This document shows positions 58,128 to 64,000 of a DNA stretch of 64,000 nt, piece after piece. The stretch's first letter is position 1; every line of letters starts with the position of its first letter. The DNA is taken from contig OY282377.1 in the NCBI GenBank assembly GCA_958295785.1, positions 2,184,394 through 2,248,393 of the forward strand. The letters run 5' to 3'. A program made the translations under genes and the position numbers. Below the pieces are notes generated by a model, which worked only from the letters and a program-made list of their open reading frames with translations, did no database searches and was not told where the DNA came from. The DNA comes from an uncultured Latescibacterota bacterium. Its GTDB lineage: Bacteria; Latescibacterota; UBA2968.

Positions 58128-58940
58128 CTACCTTCGCGCCAATACCCGTGCGCGAATTTGGTCAAACCGAATCGATGTTTTTTTCAGGCCATCGGTGGGG
58201 GGTAGCTTTGCGATTTCTGCCCGCACAAAATCGATGCGCGCTTGCGTTGGTGGGTGTGTTGCAAACCACACCTCTACGCCCTTGGGTTCGCTGTTGTGCA
58301 ATGTCAACAGGGTTTGAAAAAAACGCGCCACCCCTTCGGGATCAATCCCCGCGTTCACCGCGCATTGCACCGCAAACGCATCGGCCTCTCGCTCTGCCAA
58401 TCGCCCGTATTTCAACAAGGCCAGCCCGGTGCCAAAAGATGCAAACTGCGCGGCAATTTCGCGTGCCAGCGACGTCTCGCCGCGCCCGGCAATCATATCG
58501 ACCAGCACGGCAAAGCCATACCGCTTTGAAATCTGTCGCGCGCCGTGATGCCCCACCACATGCCCGATCTCGTGTCCGATCACTCCGGCCAATTCCGACT
58601 CGGTGCTCGCCGCCTTGATCAGGCCGCGATTCACGTACAAGAATCCTCCGGGCAGGGCAAACGCATTGACTTCGGGCGCGTCAACCACTTTGAAATGATA
58701 TTGAAATTGCGCCAGGGCAGACGCCCGCACCATGGCTTGGCCCAGGCTGTCTATGTACGCGAGGACAATGGGATCGCGGTACATCCTCAAGGATCGCTCC
58801 ACTTCTCGGGCGGTCTGTTTGCCAATTGCCACCTCGTCTTTGGGGGACAAAAAATTCAGCCGATTCACCGCCGCGCAGGACACAAAAATCGCGAGGGCGA
58901 TGATCAACGCGAGGGATTTTTTTACTTTTAAGGGCGTCAT
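58128..58940 (-). CDS. M48 family zinc metalloprotease lipoprotein
   Basis: A 270-aa protein. The N-terminal signal ends in a lipobox (IFVSC, Cys22), so it is likely membrane-anchored in the periplasm. HEIGH (123-127) is the zinc site, with the third ligand in EREADAFAV (Glu about 183). LPGGFLYVNRGLI and the C-terminal THPPTQARI are M48C/BepA-like features. Homologues degrade misfolded outer-membrane proteins. It is convergent with the CRISPR array. Confidence 0.92.
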   Translation of the reverse strand: MTPLKVKKSLALIIALAIFVSCAAVNRLNFLSPKDEVAIGKQTAREVERSLRMYRDPIVLAYIDSLGQAMVRASALAQFQYHFKVVDAPEVNAFALPGGFLYVNRGLIKAASTESELAGVIGHEIGHVVGHHGARQISKRYGFAVLVDMIAGRGETSLAREIAAQFASFGTGLALLKYGRLAEREADAFAVQCAVNAGIDPEGVARFFQTLLTLHNSEPKGVEVWFATHPPTQARIDFVRAEIAKLPPTDGLKKTSIRFDQIRARVLARR

Positions 58941-58991
58941 GTTTTCTCTCTTTTTGGTGCGTAGAGTGCAAAGTCCACCAACCCATGTGCC

Positions 58992-59885
58992 TTAAATCGT
59001 CCCAAACTCCAAAACGCTGTGGGCAATCCGCACGTTGAGGCCAATGGGCAGCACGCGCCGGGCTTTGCCGTGTCCATAAGGCAGGTCGCAATACACCGGG
59101 CAGGATACGCGCATGGCAAAATCCTCTATCACATCTTCGAGTTGCCCCTCTGATGCGCGCTCGGGTTCACAGCCCACAAATTCGCCGAACACCACACCTG
59201 CTGCGCGATCAAATGCCCCGGTCATTGCCAGTTGATTCAGCATGCGATCTATCCGATAGGGCGGCTCATTCACATCCTCCAGCGCGATCACGGCGCCATC
59301 AAATTTCGGGAAAAACGGCGTGCCTGCCAGCGAAACCACCAGCGACAAACACCCGCCAATGAGGGGGCCATTGACCTCGCCCTCTCGTATGGGCGTCAAA
59401 TTGATGCGCGCAAACCGATGCGAACACACCGCGGCCCACAGGGCATTCTCGGTCTCGGGATGGAGGCCCTCTGCCGTCACATCCGAACACAGGGACAGCC
59501 CGGAAAACGCGATCAGGTCCGTGCGCTCATAGATGCCCAACTGCAAAGCCGTCGTATCGCTTAAGCCCACCAATGCCTTGGGATTTTGGGCGATCAACGC
59601 CCAATCCAACCGGTCTAAAATGCGGGCCGCGCCGTATCCGCCGCGCGCGACAAAAATGCCCTTGATGTCTGGATCGACAAACATCGCATGCACATCGTCT
59701 GCACGCGCTTGATCCGTCCCCGCCAGATACCGGTCTTGCGCGTAGAGCGATTCGCCCTCGCGCACGCAAAACCCCTGCTGGCGCAAATACGCCAATCCGG
59801 GCAGCAACCGCTCGCGCTCGAATGACCCGGATGGCGCGATGACCCCGACTGTATCGCCGGGTTGTAATTTTGGAGGAAGTGTCAT
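58992..59885 (-). CDS. ldcA: LD-carboxypeptidase (S66 family)
   Basis: A 297-aa serine peptidase. ATG 59885 (MTLPPKLQPGDTVGVIAPSG) is the family's normal start; the open frame upstream lies in Rep-A sequence. Family motifs: ARGGYGAARILDRLDW, GLSDTTAL, ALEDVNEPPYRIDRML (catalytic Glu) and LPYGHGKARRVLPIG (catalytic His). The enzyme releases the terminal D-Ala from murein tetrapeptides during peptidoglycan recycling. A Mur ligase gene lies just upstream beyond Rep-A copy 6, consistent with the same pathway. Confidence 0.92.
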   Translation of the reverse strand: MTLPPKLQPGDTVGVIAPSGSFERERLLPGLAYLRQQGFCVREGESLYAQDRYLAGTDQARADDVHAMFVDPDIKGIFVARGGYGAARILDRLDWALIAQNPKALVGLSDTTALQLGIYERTDLIAFSGLSLCSDVTAEGLHPETENALWAAVCSHRFARINLTPIREGEVNGPLIGGCLSLVVSLAGTPFFPKFDGAVIALEDVNEPPYRIDRMLNQLAMTGAFDRAAGVVFGEFVGCEPERASEGQLEDVIEDFAMRVSCPVYCDLPYGHGKARRVLPIGLNVRIAHSVLEFGTI

Positions 59886-59892
59886 GGGGGTA

Positions 59893-60409
59893 ATACCAAT
59901 TTGGTTTTTATTTCTCCGTATCCTGCCTCCCATCAAGGAGGAATGAGGAACAGACGTTCTGTACGGATCATGGGTTGCTTGTCTCAAGCGTTTGGTTCTG
60001 CCTCCTTGTGGGTTGCCTTCGATGCGTTGGCTACGCCTGTGCCTACGGCGTGCGGCGTCAAACGCTCAAATTATTCGCGTTTTCATCCTTTTTTTAACAG
60101 AAAAAAAAAGTAGGCGAGCGGGGTACAACTGCCTTAGCAGTTCAAAAATGCCGCTCTCATGCGCCGAGAGGCTTGCACAGCGCAAAGCGCTTTTGTAGGA
60201 GCACGACATGCGTTGGCCTGCCAAGTGGGTTGCAAGATGGCTGTGGGTTGCGAGACGGCCTTGCGCGCTGTGCGCGATGGGTTTATCTGATGGTCTTTTG
60301 GGATGGCCTGGTTGCCATGGTTTCTCTGGATGACTGCGTAACGTCAAGAGAGATCTCTTGCTGGCAACATAGCGCATCACATGAGGACAACAGCTATTCA
60401 ATTTGGTAT
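59893..60409 (+). repeat. Rep-A copy 6 (full length, 517 bp)
   Basis: Starts ATACCAATTTGGTTTTTATT and ends AGCTATTCAATTTGGTAT. It carries an extra A/T-rich segment near 60065-60095. Its right end provides the last codons and stop of the Mur ligase gene (stop at 60394). Confidence 0.82.
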
Positions 60410-61764
60410 AAGATTGATTTTGCAAACGCGGTCAGGGAATCATCTCGCGCGCCCATGACGACGATGCGATCCCCGTCTCGCGCTTCTGCGGTCAGGCGTG
60501 CGATGATGGCCTCGCGGTTGGCGATGTATTCGGCGCGTCGACCGGACCTTGCAATTTCGGCGATCAAATCGCCCGAGGAAATATCTCGTCGCGCGGTGCC
60601 GCCTGCGTAAAAAATCTCGGACATGATCACCAAATCCACTTCGTTCGTCCCTTGAACAAAGGCCGAGATCAACCCGTCTTTCAAAAATTTCGTGGGGCCA
60701 AAGCCATGGGGTTGAAACACCGCCAACACGCGCCCGGGCTGCGCGTGGAGCGTTGCCAAGGTCGCGGCAATTTTATCGGGATTGTGGGCAAAATCGTCGA
60801 TCACGGTCACGCCTCGGGCTTTGCCCACCACTTCCAACCGCCTGCCAATCCCCCGAAAATCGCCCAGTGCCGCTGCCCCGTCTTTCGCGCTGATCCCAAG
60901 CACCCCACACGTTGCGATAGCCGCCGCTGCATTGCTCGCATTGTGTTGCCCCGGCACGCGCAATCGGCAGGGTATCCCGTTGATGGCACACTGCACGCCA
61001 TCGGGCAACAAGGTTATCTCGCGCACATGCACATCGGCATCTCGGCAATCCACGCCAAACGTCACCCGCCGCCGGACGCCATGCGTCAAGGCCATAGACT
61101 GCTCGCAGTTGCGATTCACCACGGCCGCGTCTGTTGCGCGCATGCAAAAATCCCGAAAAAGCGATTGCAACTCGTCCATTGGTTTGTGATCCAGCGAGAT
61201 ATTCGTCAGCACGGATATTGTGGGATCGTACAGCGCGATGGTGCCATCGCTTTCATCGGCCTCGATGACGAGCAACTCGGCGTCTCCGCAGATGGCATTG
61301 CCCAATCCCTGTGCCTGCACAACATCGCGCATGATCCCGCCGTTGATCACCGTGGGATCGCGCCCGGTTTTGCACAAGATGTGCCCAATCATCCCCGTCG
61401 CGGTCGATTTGCCACTCGTGCCGCCAACAGCAATGCCCATTCCCCGATGAAACACGTCCGCGAGCACTTCGGCGCGTTTGCGAATGGCAATGCCCTGGTC
61501 AAAAGCAGCTTTCACGTCTAAAATCGTCGGCTCGACCGCGCTCGACACCACCAGCGCATCAACCCGTGCATCCACACCCGATCCATCTTGCGGAAACAAC
61601 GCGATGCCCAGCGCGCGCAAGCGGGCGTACAGATCCGCATTTTGCCCCTGGTCATAGTTGCGATCCGACCCGCGCACCACATGGCCTTGGTGCAACAGCA
61701 CCTGTGCAATGGCACTCATGCCACTGCCGCCAATACCGCAAAAAAAGAAGGTTTGTTTGTTCAT
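60394..61764 (-). CDS. Mur ligase family protein (MurC/Mpl-like)
   Basis: A 456-aa ligase. ATG 61764 opens MNKQTFFFCGIGGSGMSAIA, the UDP-MurNAc-binding domain of MurC/Mpl. The ATP loop is GGTSGKSTATGMIG. VIEADESDGTIAL, LTNISLDHKP, PGQHNASNAAAAI and VTVIDDFAHNPDKI follow in order. Mpl re-attaches recycled tripeptide to UDP-MurNAc, while MurC adds L-Ala. The neighbouring ldcA favours Mpl, but sequence alone does not settle it. The C-terminal residues (LYQIE) and the stop are encoded by the end of Rep-A copy 6, so the native C-terminus was probably replaced. Confidence 0.85.
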   Translation of the reverse strand: MNKQTFFFCGIGGSGMSAIAQVLLHQGHVVRGSDRNYDQGQNADLYARLRALGIALFPQDGSGVDARVDALVVSSAVEPTILDVKAAFDQGIAIRKRAEVLADVFHRGMGIAVGGTSGKSTATGMIGHILCKTGRDPTVINGGIMRDVVQAQGLGNAICGDAELLVIEADESDGTIALYDPTISVLTNISLDHKPMDELQSLFRDFCMRATDAAVVNRNCEQSMALTHGVRRRVTFGVDCRDADVHVREITLLPDGVQCAINGIPCRLRVPGQHNASNAAAAIATCGVLGISAKDGAAALGDFRGIGRRLEVVGKARGVTVIDDFAHNPDKIAATLATLHAQPGRVLAVFQPHGFGPTKFLKDGLISAFVQGTNEVDLVIMSEIFYAGGTARRDISSGDLIAEIARSGRRAEYIANREAIIARLTAEARDGDRIVVMGARDDSLTAFAKSILYQIE

Positions 61765-61801
61765 AAAATGAGAATCATGGACAAAAGAATGATCGGGATT
61801 A

Positions 61802-62282
61802 ATACCAATTTGATTTTTATTTTTCCGTATCCTGCCTCCCATCAGGGAGGAATGAGGAATGAGGAATGAGGAACAGACGTTCTGTACGGATCATGCGTTG
61901 CTCGTCTCAAGCGTTTGGTCCTAACTCCACGTTTGTTGCCTTCGATGCGTTGGCTACGCCTGTGCCTACGGCGTGCGGCGACCGACTTTTTTTCAACAGC
62001 AAAAAAAAGTAGGCGAGCGGGGTACAACTGCCTTAGCAGTTCAAAAATGCCGCTCTCATGCGCCGAGAGGCTGGCACAGCGCAAATCGCTTTGCGGGTCG
62101 CACAACATGCGTTGGCCTGCAAGGTGGGTTGCAAAATAGATGTGGGTTGCGAGACAGCCTTGCGCGCTGTGCGCGATGGCATTTTTGCCATGGCTTCTCT
62201 GAATGACTGCGGAACGGCAAGGAAATCATTTGCGGGTCGCATATCGCATCACATCAGGGCAACAGAAAATCAATTTAGGATA
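61802..62282 (+). repeat. Rep-A copy 7 (full length, 481 bp)
   Basis: Starts ATACCAATTTGATTTTTATT and ends AGAAAATCAATTTAGGATA. It lies just upstream of the Mur ligase start, so that gene is bracketed by two Rep-A copies. Confidence 0.8.
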
Positions 62283-62755
62283 ACCACTCCGAAAGACGCG
62301 AAAGGGAAAACCGAGGGGTGCTAACCACTAACCACTGACCACTGATTTTTTTTCTCGTGTGGGCCGTATGTCGATATCGAGAGTAATTTATTGATTTCAT
62401 CGCGCATTTGCAAGCATCCGAATATCCCGATAGGCCGCAGGCACAGGGGCTACATGCCTTTCCTTCGCTTCATCTGCGATCTGCCTTTCATCCGCGATCC
62501 GCCTTTTATCTTCTATTTTCGGGCGGGCACGGGGGCACCGCCCCTACGTTTTTATTTTCGCTTCTTTCTTTTGTTTTCTTGTGCTTTCATCTGCGTTCAT
62601 CTGGGTTTGTTTTTCGCCTTTCATCCGCGCAATCCGCGTCATCCGTTTCATCCGCGCCTCGATCTTCGCAACAATGGGCTTTTCACTTTTTGTCTTTTCC
62701 CGTATATTTTGGTGGTTCACCACATTGTCCAACTTCTCAAACCGAAGGATATTCC
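62283..62755. repeat. intergenic low-complexity repeats including Rep-C
   Basis: CTAACCACTAACCACTGACC (about 62322), several CATCCGCGNNCCGC units (62485-62510 and 62620-62660) and a Rep-C unit at 62519-62549 (GGGCGGGCACGGGGGCACCG). No gene is seen. The same motif types recur in other gaps of the window. Confidence 0.6.
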
Positions 62756-63955
62756 ATGGAAGGCATCTACCGTTTTGTGCTTACCGATGTCGAGCACGCG
62801 CTTTGGACCGAATCGTGGACAGTCGATGAATCCACCCTGCCACTGGGCACGGGGCACACTTGGCGCGTGCAAAAAACCGCGCTCAAAGGCGGCTTGCAAG
62901 ACGGGGTCGATCTCATTGAAATCGACAATGGCGCGTTGTCTGTGTTCGTCGTGCCCACGCGCGGCATGGGCATTTGGAAGGGTCTTTATCGCGGCATTCC
63001 CCTGGGATGGGAATCGCCCGTGCGCGACCTCGTCAATCCGGCCTTTGTCGATCTCAACGACCGAGGCGGCTTGGGCTGGCTCAAGGGGTTCAACGAGTGG
63101 ATCGTGCGCTGTGGCCTGGACAGCAATGGCGCGCCCGGCAGCGATGTGGTGATCGACAACAACGGCAACGAGGCCGAAGTGTTCGTGCCCCTGCACGGCA
63201 AAATCGCCAATCTGCCCGCGCGGCATGTGGAGGTGCAAATCGACCTGTCGCCGCCCCATCGCATCACGGTCTTGGGCATCGTGGATGAAACCATGATGTT
63301 TGGCCCGGCCCTGCGCCTGACCACGGCCCTATCGACCACCTTGGGTAGCAACAGCCTCACCATCGCGGATCAAGTGACCAATCTCAACGACAAGCCCGCC
63401 GAACTGCAACTCCTCTACCACTGCAACTACGGCGCGCCCATCTTGGAAGCAGGCGCGTCATTGGTCGCGCCGTTTAAAACCGTGTCGCCGCGCGATCCCC
63501 ATGCACAGCGCGACATCGAGACCTGCGACCAATTTTGCGGCCCCACGCCGGGCTATGTGGAGCAAGTGTATTTTTTCGAACTCACCGGCAAACGCGGGGG
63601 ACAAACCGCGGTCTTGCTCAAAAACGCCGATGGCAGCATGGGGTCGTCCCTCCACTTTTCGCGCAAGCAAATGCCGTATTTCACGCTTTGGAAAAACACG
63701 GCCTCCCTGCGAGATGGGTACGTCACCGGTCTGGAGCCGGCCACCAACTATCCCAATCCCAAACGCTTTGAACGCGACGCCGGGCGCGTGATCAGCCTCA
63801 ACGGCGGGGAAACGCACCACTGCGACCTCGCCATCGCGGTTCACGACACCAAACGCGACGTGCAAAATATCGAACGCAAAATCGCCCAAATGCAAAAAAA
63901 CGCCGCGCCAAAAGTATCGAAAAAAATCCTCTCGCGCCTGTCGTCAGTAGGATAA
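62756..63955 (+). CDS. DUF4432 family (aldose-epimerase-like) protein
   Basis: A 399-aa protein from ATG 62756 (MEGIYRFVLTDVEHALW) with AAGGAT upstream; the open frame further 5' is repeat sequence. Family features: VVPTRGMGIWKGLYRGIPLG, LGWLKGFNEWIVRCGLDSNG, PLHGKIANLPARHVEV and a late GGETHHCDLAI. These belong to the galactose-mutarotase-like beta-sandwich fold. Substrate and reaction are unknown. It may act on sugars released by the GH2/sulfatase set, but it is not linked to it. Confidence 0.88.
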   Translation: MEGIYRFVLTDVEHALWTESWTVDESTLPLGTGHTWRVQKTALKGGLQDGVDLIEIDNGALSVFVVPTRGMGIWKGLYRGIPLGWESPVRDLVNPAFVDLNDRGGLGWLKGFNEWIVRCGLDSNGAPGSDVVIDNNGNEAEVFVPLHGKIANLPARHVEVQIDLSPPHRITVLGIVDETMMFGPALRLTTALSTTLGSNSLTIADQVTNLNDKPAELQLLYHCNYGAPILEAGASLVAPFKTVSPRDPHAQRDIETCDQFCGPTPGYVEQVYFFELTGKRGGQTAVLLKNADGSMGSSLHFSRKQMPYFTLWKNTASLRDGYVTGLEPATNYPNPKRFERDAGRVISLNGGETHHCDLAIAVHDTKRDVQNIERKIAQMQKNAAPKVSKKILSRLSSVG

Positions 63956-64000
63956 TCAAGCCTGTCATTCTGAGCGTAGCGTGCTCGGTTGCTTGCTGCC

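Noticed and set aside
58116-58132. CTCGCTTCAC near the end of the M48 gene as another CRISPR relic
   Set aside because: Only 10 bp match exactly, and it lies beyond the degenerate last repeat and the terminator; chance is a reasonable explanation.

Overview
The window is about 64 kb of moderately GC-rich bacterial chromosome. Two paralogous DUF6785-type membrane proteins, a phytanoyl-CoA dioxygenase-like oxygenase, a sulfatase, a GH2 glycosidase, a CE15-like esterase and a DUF4432 protein, together with many dispersed intergenic repeats, suggest an uncultivated environmental lineage such as Latescibacterota or Poribacteria. This is an inference from gene content; there is no rRNA or marker gene here to prove it.

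Layout. 1-14.8 kb: a GNAT acetyltransferase (cut by the window edge), an unusual three-alphaCTD plus sigma-region-4 protein, a DUF6785 protein, a PhyH-like oxygenase, a DUF2283 protein, an ABC permease, a DNA methyltransferase fused to an HNH nuclease, an MFS transporter and an orphan type IIA topoisomerase B subunit. 14.8-20 kb: an IS graveyard. A secreted S8-like protease gene is broken by two inverted copies of an IS701/IS4-like element that bracket a RelE-type toxin-antitoxin pair; a frameshifted IS110 follows, with a long non-coding 5' end that could encode a bridge RNA. 20-31.6 kb: sulfatase, GH2 and CE15 polysaccharide genes, a zinc ribbon protein, the second DUF6785 protein, a RecB-like nuclease and a CmpX-like membrane protein.

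31.7-58 kb is the centrepiece: a complete type I (most like I-B) CRISPR-Cas locus, cas6-cas8-cas7-cas5-cas3 then cas1-cas2-cas4, a short leader, and a very large array. I count 140 copies of a 36-bp repeat up to 53.94 kb, one of them split by an IS630-family element, plus a relic, one intact repeat and a degenerate final repeat near 57.7-58.0 kb. The most interesting signal is that sequences strongly resembling the CRISPR repeat overlap the ribosome-binding sites of the first gene of each cas block (cas6 and cas1). The established Cas6 cut position would fall between the Shine-Dalgarno and the start codon, which suggests repeat-mediated feedback control of cas expression. A tRNA-like sequence without a normal anticodon loop sits in the distal tail of the array, and a 3.7-kb island bounded by inverted 113-bp repeats has been inserted into the tail.

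58-64 kb: an M48 lipoprotein protease, an LD-carboxypeptidase and a MurC/Mpl-type ligase (both consistent with murein recycling) and a DUF4432 sugar-epimerase-like protein. Three dispersed repeat families run through the whole window: Rep-A (MITE-like, about 0.5 kb, seven copies), Rep-B (about 113 bp, three copies) and Rep-C (short GC-rich palindromic units).
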